A DNA stretch of 64,000 nucleotides from an uncultured Alphaproteobacteria bacterium (GTDB lineage Bacteria; Pseudomonadota; Alphaproteobacteria; Caulobacterales; Caulobacteraceae): positions 112,111 through 176,110 of the forward strand of contig CALETE010000011.1 of the NCBI GenBank assembly GCA_937920085.1. The letters are read 5' to 3'. Positions 50,540-59,900 of this stretch are shown here, in pieces. Positions within the stretch are counted from its first letter, which is position 1; the number at the start of each line of letters is the position of its first letter. Made by a program: the position numbers and the translations under genes. The notes beneath the pieces are model-generated. The model did no database searches. It was not told the origin of the DNA and worked only from the letters and a program-made list of their open reading frames with translations.

Positions 50540-51079
50540 TTGTCCGCGGAGATCGAGGATCGACTCAAGGCCTTGATGGTACGCGGCCAGGCTGGGGAGT
50601 CTGCGGCCTGGAACGAGCTGCTAACCCGGTTAAGCAGGCAATTGCGCGGCTATTTCGCACGACGCATGGAACCTGGAAGCGCCGATGTGGAGGATCTTGT
50701 GCAAGAGACTCTGATGGCCATTCACCGGCGACGCATGACCTATGATGCCAACCAACCCTTTAGTGCCTGGGCCTATGCAGTGGCTCGCTATAAGCTGATT
50801 GATCACTGGCGGCGGGGACGGATCCGCAAACACGTGCCCATAGATGACGTCGTCGATTGGTTAGCCGACCCCTCAACCGCCGAAGATGGGGCCACCCGTG
50901 CCGACCTCGATCGTCTTCTCGCGACCCTTCCGAAACGCCAGAGCCAGCTTATTCGCGACGTGAAGCTTTCAGGCCTCAGTCTCGCCGAGGCCGGGGCCAA
51001 GGCGGGCATGACCGAAGGTGCGGCCAAGGTCGCCCTACACAGGGCGATGAAGTCCCTAACCGAGGGGCGTACCCTATGA
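50540..51079 (+). CDS. sigF: ECF sigma factor, SigF-like
   Basis: 179 residues from TTG 50540, with GGGAG eight bases upstream and a promoter -10 only 19 bp away, so the leader is very short. Region 2 shows V-E-D-L-V-Q-E-T near 50 and P-F-S-A-W-A-Y-A-V-A-R near 73. Region 4 includes S-L-A-E-A-G-A-K-A-G-M-T-E-G-A-A-K near 149. Its gene overlaps the anti-sigma nrsF by 4 nt. In Caulobacter sigma-F responds to chromate, cadmium and oxidative stress; I infer the same here. Confidence 0.88.
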   Translation: MSAEIEDRLKALMVRGQAGESAAWNELLTRLSRQLRGYFARRMEPGSADVEDLVQETLMAIHRRRMTYDANQPFSAWAYAVARYKLIDHWRRGRIRKHVPIDDVVDWLADPSTAEDGATRADLDRLLATLPKRQSQLIRDVKLSGLSLAEAGAKAGMTEGAAKVALHRAMKSLTEGRTL

Positions 51080-51714
51080 GGACCGAAGATCTTATTGCGA
51101 CCCTGAGCCAGGATCTGAAGCCGACACCCTCTGTCCGGCAGCAGCTCTTGCGGCCCGCAGTCGCCGGAGGACTGATCGCCTTTGTCCTAGTGGCCTTCTG
51201 GCTGGGATTCAGGCCTGACATATTGCGGGCCTGGGCGGCCCCCATGTTCTGGGTCAAGGCGGCTTATACGAGCCTGATTGCCCTTGCGGGGTTTGGCTGT
51301 ACGCGCATCCTGGCCAGTCCGATTGGCGAACCTTGGAAAGGGTTTATCGCGGCGCTCGCTATATTTGGGATCCTGCTGCTGGGCGGGGTTGTCCAACTTG
51401 CTTTGGCCGACGCGGTCGATCGTCTGCCGCTGCTGATGGGCGGCTCCTGGCATGTCTGCTCACAGAACATTGCCATCTTAGGGGCACCGATCCTGATCTT
51501 GACCCTGCTGGCGCTCCGGACCCTGGCCCCGACCAAACTCAGGGCGACGGGTGCAGCCGCAGGTCTCTTTGCAGGTGGAGTGGCCGCCACAGTTTATGGG
51601 CTCCACTGCCCAGAACACGCTCTGGCCTTCATCGCCGTCTGGTACAGTCTGGGTATGGCTGTGCTGACGGCTGCCGGTGCATTAGCAGGACCATGGGCCC
51701 TACGCTGGCGGTAA
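51076..51714 (+). CDS. nrsF: NrsF-type anti-sigma factor (DUF1109)
   Basis: 212 residues from ATG 51076. Six membrane segments, with a short cytoplasmic N-terminus (E-D-L-I-A-T-L-S) typical of DUF1109. Two conserved periplasmic cysteines, Cys128 in W-H-V-C-S-Q and Cys178 in L-H-C-P-E-H, match the pair required for metal or redox signalling in Caulobacter NrsF. It holds SigF at the membrane until stress. Its gene overlaps sigF by 4 nt, which ensures stoichiometric production. Confidence 0.9.
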   Translation: MRTEDLIATLSQDLKPTPSVRQQLLRPAVAGGLIAFVLVAFWLGFRPDILRAWAAPMFWVKAAYTSLIALAGFGCTRILASPIGEPWKGFIAALAIFGILLLGGVVQLALADAVDRLPLLMGGSWHVCSQNIAILGAPILILTLLALRTLAPTKLRATGAAAGLFAGGVAATVYGLHCPEHALAFIAVWYSLGMAVLTAAGALAGPWALRWR

Positions 51715-51757
51715 AGCACCCTGTTCCTAGGCGGACCCGTCTCATTATAAAACCGCC

Positions 51758-52495
51758 TCAGAATTTCCTTTCAAGCTCGATGGCAAGGCGGAACTGCCCG
51801 TCATTACCCGCACGCGCCATGCCAACGGGAAACAGGTAACCCACCTGAAACTCCAGCTCGCCGCCAAGAGCCTTGGAGTCCGTCTCAACCTGCAGCATTG
51901 GGCCCAGATATCCCCGGCGCCGGCCCCCCAGGCTATGGCTGTCGCCTAGATCGCCAAAGGCCTGCAGGCCAATCCCAAGGTCATCAACCACCGTGACCGT
52001 CGCCTGGGCCGCATAGCCGAATTCAAGGTCACCCGCCTGGGACAACGGGGTCTCGGCAATGAGGTTCAGCCGGCCTTCGAACGGCCCTGCCTGTTTTGCA
52101 AAAAGCGCCTTTGCTTCCACCACTCCACCTTGACCCTGGACACTCTGTTCCAAGGCAAGATAGCCCCCAACATCAATGCCAAGCCCCGGGATTCGGCCAA
52201 GGGCGAAAATCCCCTCCAGCCCCAGGGCTTCGACCTTGGACCTGCTGCCATCATGGGCGACTTCTGCAAATACGGAGACCCGAAAGCTGTCTGACAGTCC
52301 GCGTTCGTACTCGATCAGGGTTGCGCCCCTTCCGTCCGCCGATCCCCCGACAAGCTGGCCTGACCTGACCTCGAATTCCGAAACTCCCTTCTCAGATCGC
52401 GGCGAAGAAACCGTCTCGGCAAGGCCGGGCGCTGCCATTGCGACCGTTGGCAGTCCGAGTGTCAGAACCGCAAGAACCAGACCCGTTCCACGCAC
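51758..52495 (-). CDS. Outer-membrane beta-barrel-like protein, candidate iron-regulated
   Basis: 245 residues from GTG 52495, with AGGAG seven bases upstream. A signal peptide runs to about A-M-A (residue 21). The mature chain is a series of amphipathic strands (S-E-F-E-V-R-S-G, R-L-N-L-I-A-E-T, E-F-Q-V-G-Y-L-F), with a C-terminal Phe as in barrel proteins. I do not recognise a named family. It lies directly behind a Fur-type inverted repeat, so iron-dependent control is likely. It converges on nrsF (43 bp). Confidence 0.65.
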   Translation of the reverse strand: MRGTGLVLAVLTLGLPTVAMAAPGLAETVSSPRSEKGVSEFEVRSGQLVGGSADGRGATLIEYERGLSDSFRVSVFAEVAHDGSRSKVEALGLEGIFALGRIPGLGIDVGGYLALEQSVQGQGGVVEAKALFAKQAGPFEGRLNLIAETPLSQAGDLEFGYAAQATVTVVDDLGIGLQAFGDLGDSHSLGGRRRGYLGPMLQVETDSKALGGELEFQVGYLFPVGMARAGNDGQFRLAIELERKF

Positions 52496-52509
52496 ATCAT
52501 TGCTCCTAG

Positions 52510-52550
52510 TTGATAATCGTTCGCAAGTTATAGATGCGAATGATTATCAA
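52510..52550. promoter_or_regulatory. Paired Fur-type boxes
   Basis: TTGATAATCGTTCGCA (52510-52525) and TGCGAATGATTATCAA (52535-52550) are inverted copies with one mismatch, 9 bp apart. Each resembles a Fur box (G-A-T-A-A-T-C/T-A-T-T). The dyad is 15 bp upstream of the start of the outer-membrane-like gene, where it could cover the promoter, and 25 bp after the scoB stop. Confidence 0.6.
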
Positions 52551-52574
52551 GTGCAAGATGACAGGGCATAATTT

Positions 52575-53216
52575 CTAGAGGGCGAGGTCGAAGTCGGTCT
52601 CAGTCCTGGCCCGGACCTCATCAAGGGTCACATCGGGTGCAAGAGCAGTGAGGCGTACCGGGGTCCGACCCCGATTAATCTCAAAAACGGCTAGGTCCGT
52701 GACGACGAGGTCGACCACCTTCTGACCAGTCAGGGGCAGGCTGCAGGCCTTGACCAGCTTCGGAGCTCCTGACTTCTCAGAGTGCTCCATAACGACCACC
52801 ACACGCTTGACCCCAGCCACAAGGTCCATGGCACCACCCATGCCCTTGACCATCTTGCCTGGCACCATCCAGTTGGCCAGATCGCCGTTGGCTGCCACCT
52901 GCATGGCCCCAAGGATCGACAGGTCGATGTGGCCACCGCGGATCATGGCAAAGCTGTCGGCACTGGAGAAATAGGAGGAGCTGGGGAGTTCCGTAATCGT
53001 CTGCTTGCCTGCATTGATCAGGTCGGCATCCTCTTCCCCTTCAAAAGGAAAGGGGCCCATGCCCAGCATACCGTTCTCGCTCTGGAGGGTGACGCTCATG
53101 CCCTTTGGGATGTGATTGGCCACCAGGGTCGGGATGCCAATGCCCAGATTGACATAGTAACCGTCTCGCAACTCCGAAGCGGCGCGCGCCGCCATTTCGT
53201 CTCGGGTCCATGCCAT
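52575..53216 (-). CDS. scoB: 3-oxoacid CoA-transferase subunit B
   Basis: 213 residues. N-L-G-I-G-I-P-T near 22 and the catalytic Glu in S-E-N-G-M-L-G-M-G-P near 46 mark CoA-transferase family I subunit B; G-A-M-D-L-V near 128 is also typical. It transfers CoA between succinyl-CoA and acetoacetate or 3-oxoadipate. Substrate choice (ScoAB or PcaIJ) is not resolved. It overlaps the scoA stop by one base. Confidence 0.9.
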   Translation of the reverse strand: MAWTRDEMAARAASELRDGYYVNLGIGIPTLVANHIPKGMSVTLQSENGMLGMGPFPFEGEEDADLINAGKQTITELPSSSYFSSADSFAMIRGGHIDLSILGAMQVAANGDLANWMVPGKMVKGMGGAMDLVAGVKRVVVVMEHSEKSGAPKLVKACSLPLTGQKVVDLVVTDLAVFEINRGRTPVRLTALAPDVTLDEVRARTETDFDLAL

Positions 53217-53935
53217 CAGACTGCCGCCTTCTCAGCCACCGGCCGGGTGGTTCTTTGCTCAATACGTTTTTCAAAGGTCGCGCCCTCTAAGACGCTGTCC
53301 ACGTAAATACCGGGGGTGTGGATATTGTCCTTGTCCAAATCCCCAATCATCACCAGATGCTCGACCTCGGCCACACAGATCTTGCCAGCTGTCGCCATCA
53401 TTGGATTGAAATTTCGGGCCGTCTTTCGATAGATCAGATTGCCTTCGGCATCGCCCTTCCAGGCCTTGACGATGGACAGGTCAGCGGTCAGGCCGCGCTC
53501 CATCACATAGTCTTCGCCGTCGAAATTACGGATCTCCTTGCCCTCGGCCACCAGGGTCCCGACCCCCGTCTTTGTGAAGAAGGCGGGAATGCCCGCACCG
53601 CCCGCCCGAATGCGCTCAGCCAGGGTCCCTTGAGGATTAAATTCAAGCTCCAGCTTTCCCGAGAGGTAAAGCTCAGCAAACAGCTTATTCTCGCCCACAT
53701 ACGAACTGATCATCTTACGGATCTGGCCCGTCTCCAGCAGGACGCCCAGGCCAAAACCATCAACACCACAATTGTTGGAGATAACGGTCAGGTCCTTGAC
53801 CCCACTGTCGCGGATGGCGGCGATCAGGTGTTCGGGAATGCCGCAGAGGCCAAAGCCTCCGGCCATGATGGTCATGCCGTCGAAGAGACGACCGGCCAGC
53901 GCCTGCGTGGCGTCTTTGCGGGTTTTGTCAGCCAT
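53216..53935 (-). CDS. scoA: 3-oxoacid CoA-transferase subunit A
   Basis: 239 residues from ATG 53935. The oxyanion-hole motif M-A-G-G-F-G-L-C-G-I-P-E near 25-36 and S-N-N-C-G-V-D near 53 are those of subunit A. F-N-P-Q-G-T-L-A-E-R near 107 supports it. With ScoB it forms the heterodimer for ketone body or beta-ketoacid use. The pair is a short operon between the Fur-box gene and the oxygenase. Confidence 0.9.
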   Translation of the reverse strand: MADKTRKDATQALAGRLFDGMTIMAGGFGLCGIPEHLIAAIRDSGVKDLTVISNNCGVDGFGLGVLLETGQIRKMISSYVGENKLFAELYLSGKLELEFNPQGTLAERIRAGGAGIPAFFTKTGVGTLVAEGKEIRNFDGEDYVMERGLTADLSIVKAWKGDAEGNLIYRKTARNFNPMMATAGKICVAEVEHLVMIGDLDKDNIHTPGIYVDSVLEGATFEKRIEQRTTRPVAEKAAV

Positions 53936-54066
53936 GTCCAATCTTACGCCGCACTGCAGCATTTGAAAATGGGGCACCTTACGGAGTTTGATAGGCCGTA
54001 AATTTGAGTGAGATCGGTGCGACCTCTTGTTGGTCGGCGCAGTGGGGAGGGGTATAGATTCAGGTC

Positions 54067-55011
54067 ATGACCCAAGCCAAAGCCGATACATTCACGCCCG
54101 TCCCATTTCCGACCTTCACGTCTGACTTCGAGGGTTTCGCTGCCAAGCTTGGCGAGAGCTTTCAAAGATATGGCTTTGCGGTGATTTCGGAGCACGGCCT
54201 GGACGAACACCGCCTCGCATCGGCCATCGCAGACACCAAGGCCTTTTTCGCCCTGCAGGAGACGACAAAGCGTCGCTATATTTCCGGAACCGGCGGACAG
54301 CGTGGCTATACAGCCTTCGGCGTCGAGACGGCAAAGGGGAACGACCACTTCGATCTGAAAGAGTTTTGGCATGTGGGCCGCGACCTGCCCCCAGGCCATC
54401 CCTATGCCCGGGTCATGCCGCCCAATGTCTGGCCCGACGAAATCCCCACCTTCCAATCAGAGGTTGGCTGGCTCTATGACGCCCTAGACACCTTGGGCAA
54501 TCAGGTGCTGGAGGCGATCGCCCATTACCTCGGCCTAGAGCGCGACACCTTCGTCGGGCCGGTCGAAAACGGCAATTCCATCCTGCGACTGCTGCACTAC
54601 CCCCCGGTGCCAAAGGATGGGCCAAATATCCGCGCTGGTGCCCACGCCGACATCAATGTCATCACCCTGCTGCTGGGCGCTGAAGAAGCGGGACTGGAAG
54701 TTCAAGATCGGGACGGTCAATGGCTGGCCATCAGCCCGCCACCCGGTTCTGTCGTTTGCAATATCGGCGACATGCTGGAGCGACTGACAAACAACGTCTT
54801 GCCGTCGACCATTCACCGGGTGGTCAATCCGGCACCCGAGCGGCGGGGTTTCCCCCGCTATTCCACGCCCTTTTTCCTGCACTTCAATCCCGACTTCGAC
54901 ATTGTCACCCTACCCTCCTGTATCTCTGAAGACCGGCCAAACCTCTATCCGCACCCCCTGAATGCCCAGGATTTCCTGGAAATCCGACTGAGGGAAATCA
55001 AGCTAATCTAG
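54067..55011 (+). CDS. 2-oxoglutarate/Fe(II)-dependent oxygenase (IPNS family)
   Basis: 314 residues. An N-terminal DIOX_N domain (Y-G-F-A-V-I-S-E-H-G-L near 35) is followed by the jelly roll with H-x-D (A-H-A-D near 194) and the distal His in S-T-I-H-R-V near 252; R-Y-S-T-P-F-F near 266 binds 2-oxoglutarate. This is the isopenicillin N synthase-like family, which covers many hydroxylases and desaturases; the substrate is unknown. It is a single gene between scoA and the VWA protein. Confidence 0.88.
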   Translation: MTQAKADTFTPVPFPTFTSDFEGFAAKLGESFQRYGFAVISEHGLDEHRLASAIADTKAFFALQETTKRRYISGTGGQRGYTAFGVETAKGNDHFDLKEFWHVGRDLPPGHPYARVMPPNVWPDEIPTFQSEVGWLYDALDTLGNQVLEAIAHYLGLERDTFVGPVENGNSILRLLHYPPVPKDGPNIRAGAHADINVITLLLGAEEAGLEVQDRDGQWLAISPPPGSVVCNIGDMLERLTNNVLPSTIHRVVNPAPERRGFPRYSTPFFLHFNPDFDIVTLPSCISEDRPNLYPHPLNAQDFLEIRLREIKLI

Positions 55012-55019
55012 ACTCACGA

Positions 55020-56636
55020 TCAGTGCTGGATGTGCAGGGTGTCGATTGACCCGGCGATAGCCTCAAACGCCGCGTTCAGCTGGGAAACGTCTTGCACATC
55101 ATAGTAGTTGCCAGGTGCAGAGGCGCAGGTCTGCAATACCGTTGAGGCCCCGGATTTTACCTCGACTCGGACAGTGTAGACCGTGATGTCCTTGGCCTTA
55201 ATGTTCTGACACAAGGCGCTAAGGCGACCATCCATGGCTTGGCTCCGCGTAGCGGCCGATCCGCTGAAGAGCCCCAATAGGCCCTGCCAGATATAGCCCA
55301 GGCCGCTGTAATAGGAGCGGTTCTGCTCAGACCCTGAACTGGGATCACCCATGGTGTTTTCCCCATCGGTCATCAGGATAATCACCTTGCGAAGGCGTTC
55401 TGCGCCATAGGCGGCACCGTCGGCCAGGGGCATGTTCGGCGAGAGACTGTGCCAGCCCCACATCAGCCCCAAGGCAATATTCGTGTCGCCGACGGCAACC
55501 ATGCCGTCGATAGCAGACTTCAAGGCGGAGAAGTTTGTGGTCAGGCGCATCATGGGCTGCAGACTGCAGCCGCCGTTTGGCCCCAGCTGATAGCCAGTGC
55601 CACCTTGATAACCGACAGCAGGCGACGTCACGTATTTTGCGGAATTCTGCTCCCGTACCAGCCAATTGGCCGATGTGGTCGCATCCGGGAGATAGTTGTT
55701 CGGATACCCATAAAACCCTGAGGCGGAGTCCGGCTCATCAGGCCAGAAAAAAGGAATAAATTGAGTATCGGGAGACCCAAGGACCGGCGGGGCGTCCTGA
55801 ATATCATAGGGCATAGGCCGGGCTTCAATGCAGCCTTCCCAGGGGGTGTTGTTCATCTGCTTGAGCAGGGTGAAGCGGTCGGTCTGAACATCGAATATGT
55901 CTCTGCTTGTCCCCAACCGCGCATGCGAAACCCCCTGTGGATCAATCCAAGAAGGTATGCCGGGGCCTGAATGGCTGGCCGGATCGTAGCTCGCTGTTGG
56001 TGTCGTCCCCTGGACGCGGACGGTCATGGAGAATGGCGTCAGTGAAATCTTCAGCGGATTGGCTTCAGTGCTGCGTTGAGAGGCCGCCTGTAGGGTATCA
56101 ATCAGGGTCTTGGCCGCCGCTTTCAAGGTCGTGATCTTCCGTCCTGCCATAGACCCTGTGTTATCGAGAACTAATGCCACCTCCAGACGATCGACAGCCC
56201 GAGTCACGGATGTCGTGGCGGTCATGTTTGGGTGAGGCCAAAGCCCCGGAGCAATGCCCGCTGGCGTGACCTCCGCAGCCCCTTCCACTGTATTGTTAGC
56301 CGTCAGGGAAAAACTTGAACTGACCAGGGTGCTGCCTTTCGGCAGGACCAGGTTCGCGTTCAGGGCAGCCTCTCCAGCTAAGTTAATATCCTGGGAGGTG
56401 GTTGCCTGGGAGCGGGCCGCAAACAGCGCCGCTGCATCCACTGCATCCTGCAATTTCGCCCTCTGAACATTGTTTTGATAGATGTCTAGCGTTCCCAAAA
56501 TCATGGCGGTGAGGACCACCAGGGACAGGGCGAACATCACCGCCACCGCCCCGTCTTCGCTACGCTCGCCTGTTAAAAATGCCCGCAGCCCTCGGCGCAT
56601 GCCGGTTCGATTTTTGGAGGGTATTTGGGTCGACAT
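55020..56636 (-). CDS. TadG-like pilus assembly protein with VWA domain
   Basis: 538 residues. The N-terminal membrane segment with G-A-V-A-V-M-F-A-L near 29 is the TadE/TadG-type start. A von Willebrand A domain follows, with the MIDAS D-N-T-G-S-M-A-G near 158 (the usual D-x-S-x-S has Thr in place of one Ser), and the chain ends with a normal VWA core. TadG is a minor component of Flp/Tad pili or of related surface structures. The remaining tad genes are not in the window. It ends 8 bp from the oxygenase stop and diverges from the alpha-2-macroglobulin gene. Confidence 0.8.
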   Translation of the reverse strand: MSTQIPSKNRTGMRRGLRAFLTGERSEDGAVAVMFALSLVVLTAMILGTLDIYQNNVQRAKLQDAVDAAALFAARSQATTSQDINLAGEAALNANLVLPKGSTLVSSSFSLTANNTVEGAAEVTPAGIAPGLWPHPNMTATTSVTRAVDRLEVALVLDNTGSMAGRKITTLKAAAKTLIDTLQAASQRSTEANPLKISLTPFSMTVRVQGTTPTASYDPASHSGPGIPSWIDPQGVSHARLGTSRDIFDVQTDRFTLLKQMNNTPWEGCIEARPMPYDIQDAPPVLGSPDTQFIPFFWPDEPDSASGFYGYPNNYLPDATTSANWLVREQNSAKYVTSPAVGYQGGTGYQLGPNGGCSLQPMMRLTTNFSALKSAIDGMVAVGDTNIALGLMWGWHSLSPNMPLADGAAYGAERLRKVIILMTDGENTMGDPSSGSEQNRSYYSGLGYIWQGLLGLFSGSAATRSQAMDGRLSALCQNIKAKDITVYTVRVEVKSGASTVLQTCASAPGNYYDVQDVSQLNAAFEAIAGSIDTLHIQH

Positions 56637-56929
56637 CGTTTGACGCCTTGCTCTCGAAACAACACGGCAAGGGTCGTCAAACAGCGTGAAATAAACCGAG
56701 TCACAAGGCGATTAACTGGGAACTAAGCCTGCCATCCCTTAACCAAGCTGCGCCATTTTTTGATAAGTAAGACTGGTTTGTCGGATAGGGCCTGCCCTGA
56801 CAGCTTGAACCAAAAGTGCCTTGGCCCCCCGAAGAGGGACAACTTCAAACCCAGGCGCCGGATACCGGATTGACGCCCCCCGATCTTTAGCGTTCCCCTC
56901 TCCGAGGCGACGCCATCGGAGTCCATCCC
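56637..56929. other. 293-bp divergent promoter region
   Basis: No gene is recognised. It must carry the promoters of the TadG-like and alpha-2-macroglobulin genes. TTAA-CTGGGAA-CTAA at 56712-56726, one mismatch from the CtrA consensus, lies 76 bp upstream of the TadG-like start; CtrA controls pilus genes in Caulobacter. Confidence 0.4.
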
Positions 56930-59900
56930 ATGTCACTTGAAAACGAACCGCCCCATGGCGTGGAAACCAAGTCTGATCTTAAGGGAGGCCCAGGCGGCCT
57001 AGGGGGCCTGATCGGCAAGCTCCGGGCGGGGCAGGTCTCGGCCGTGCTAGCGATTGGCCTGATCGTAGCGGCCTTTTGTGGTGGACTGCTGACAGCAAAA
57101 GCCTTCGACGGCGGACCTCGCCTGGCGCTCAATACAGCGTCGCAATCCCAAGGCGCGCCCTGGTCCCTGTTCGGCAAGCCGCGCAGCGCGGATGCCGCAC
57201 GTCGCGGTGTGCCCAAGCCGGAAGGATTTGCCGTCTGGCGCTCACGGATCGACGCATCCAAGGCCGAACCCCTGGCCTGTATTGAAATGACCGAGCCCCT
57301 GGATCCCGGCAAGGCCTATGGCGATTTTGTCCTATTGTCGCCGGACCTCGGCCACCCACCTGCGGTGACGGTCCAAGGTTCAGAGCTCTGCATTGGGGGC
57401 GTCGGATTCAATGATCGACGCGTGACCCTGCTGAAGGGGCTGCCGGGTAAGAAGGGACAGGCCCTAGCGGCCAATGCAGATGTGGATTTCACCTTCGGAG
57501 AAAAGCCCCCCTATGTGGGTTTCGCTGGCAATGGCGTCATCCTGCCCCGGGAGGATTCCGACGGGATCGGCATTGAAACCGTCAATGTCACCAAGCTGCA
57601 TATCGAAGTTTGGCGTGTCGTAGACCGCAACCTTGTCCGCAAGACGATCAGCGCCCCAGAGCCGACCCCCGAAGGTGATTATGTCTATGACGAAGGCGAC
57701 GATGGCGCCGGCGATGTTGGCCGGGTGGTCTGGAAAGGCGAGGTTCCTGTAACTGCGTCCAGCGAAGGTGTCCGGGCGACCACAGTCTTTCCGCTAGGTG
57801 CTGTCTTGAAGGACATGAAACCCGGCGGCTATGTCATCAAGGCGCGGGACGCGTCTGGCGGACGCTCGAACGGCGAAAACGGGGCCATGGATTCAAACCC
57901 GCCGGCCCAAGCCCGACGCTGGGTGATGTTTACCGATATGGCCCTGTCGGCCTATGGCGGGTCCGATGCCCTTGATGTGGTGGTGCGTTCCCTAAAGACA
58001 GCCAAGGTCTTGCCGGGTGTCTCCGTGGCCGTCCTCGCCCGTAATGGTGAAGACCTAGCGACGGGCAAGGCCGATGCCAGCGGCCGGATCCGGTTCGACC
58101 ACGCCCTTCTGGCGGGCGAGGGCCCGGGCGCTGCGAAAATGGTTATGGCCTATGGTCCTCAAGGGGATCTGGCGGTGCTGGACCTCGATCGATCGCCGGT
58201 GGACCTGTCGAAGCAGTCCACCGGGGGTCGGACGTCTGACGATAGCGTCGGCGGGCGGGCTTCGGCCAGTCTGGTGGATGCCTATATCTACAGCGATCGA
58301 GGCATTTATCGCCCTGGGGAAACCCTGCACGTCAATGCCTTGCTTCGCGACCGAGAGGTCAAGGCGGTGAAGGACCGCAAGGGTGCCATAGTCGTCCTGC
58401 GGCCCTCTGGCGTCGAATTCAAACGCTATCCTTTCGCAACGGCACCCCAAGGGGTAGCGAGCGCAGACATCGCCCTGCCCAAAAGCGCGCCCCGGGGCGG
58501 GTGGACAGCCCGGGTTGATATCGATGGCCTAGACAAGCCTGCCGGACAAATGTCGTTCCAGGTTGAGGATTTCGCTCCCCAGCGACTGGCTGTGACCGCC
58601 CTAGGGCAACAAGACATCCCACTTAAGGCCGACGAGGTCCGCAATATCCAGGTTCAAGCCCGGTTCCTTTATGGCGCGGCGGGTGCTGGTCTGCAGACCC
58701 AAGGGGAAGCCAGACTGAAGGCCGACCCCAATCCCTTCCCTCAGTATGAAGGCTATTCCTGGGGGGATCAGATCGCGACGTTTCAGGAGAAGTATCTGGA
58801 TCTTGGACAGTCCGTCACCGATGGCGAGGGCCACGCCGTGGCGACGATCAAGGCCTCAGAAGCGGGCGAAACCGCACAACCCCTTATGGTTGCCTTCACC
58901 ACCAGCGTCTTCGAGCCCGGTGGCCGACCTGTGCGGGAAACCCTGGACCTGAAACTGCGCACCAAGCCGCTTTATCTCGGCATCAAGGTTGACCAGGGCG
59001 ACACCAGCGGGTCAGGAGACCCAACCCTTGCGCTAAACTTCATCGCCGCTGATGCCCAGGGCCGACGGGTCGCCGCAAGCGGCGTCAGCTACACCCTGAT
59101 CGCCGAAAACTGGGACTATGATTGGTTTCAGCAGAATGGACGCTGGCAGTGGCGGCGGACCAATCGCGACGCTGTCGTCCAGCGTGGTACCTTGACCATT
59201 GGCGCAAATCAGCCGGCGCGCATTGCCCGACGGCTAGGTTGGGGCGACTACCGTCTTGAGGCGGTTGGGGCTGGTGGCGTCAAGACCACCCTGCGCTTTT
59301 CCTCAGGCTGGGGCGCTGCGGCCAATGATGTGGACGCCCCAGACTTTGTTCGGGTCAGCGCGGGTACCAAGACCTTTGCCCAAGGCGACACGATCAATGT
59401 CACCCTAAAGCCTCCCTATGCTGGCGAGGCTCAAATCGCCGTCGCAACGGACCGTTTGATCGATTTCAAGACCGTGACCGTTGGCAAGGGCGGAACCACG
59501 GTCCGCCTGAAGACCGACGGCACCTGGGGGGGCGGTGCCTATATCCTGGTCAGCGTCATCCAACCCAGGGACCCCGTGTCATCGCCCAAACCGAAGCGTG
59601 CCTTGGGCCTGATCTATGTTGCCTTAGATCCGCAAAGCCGCAAGCTGACCGTGGCCCTGGATACGCCTGAAAAGCTGAATTCGAGGGCGACACTGGATGT
59701 CCCCATCACAATTCGCGGTGCCGGTTTCGGTGGCCGTGCCCGGGTCACCCTGGCGGCGGTCGACGAGGGCATTTTGCAGCTGACCAAGTTCAAGAGCCCC
59801 GATCCCCTGAAATGGTTCTTTGGCAAGAAGGCTCTCACCGTCGACTATCGTGATGACTATGGGCGCATTCTGGACGCCAATCTCGGCGCGCCGGCCAATG

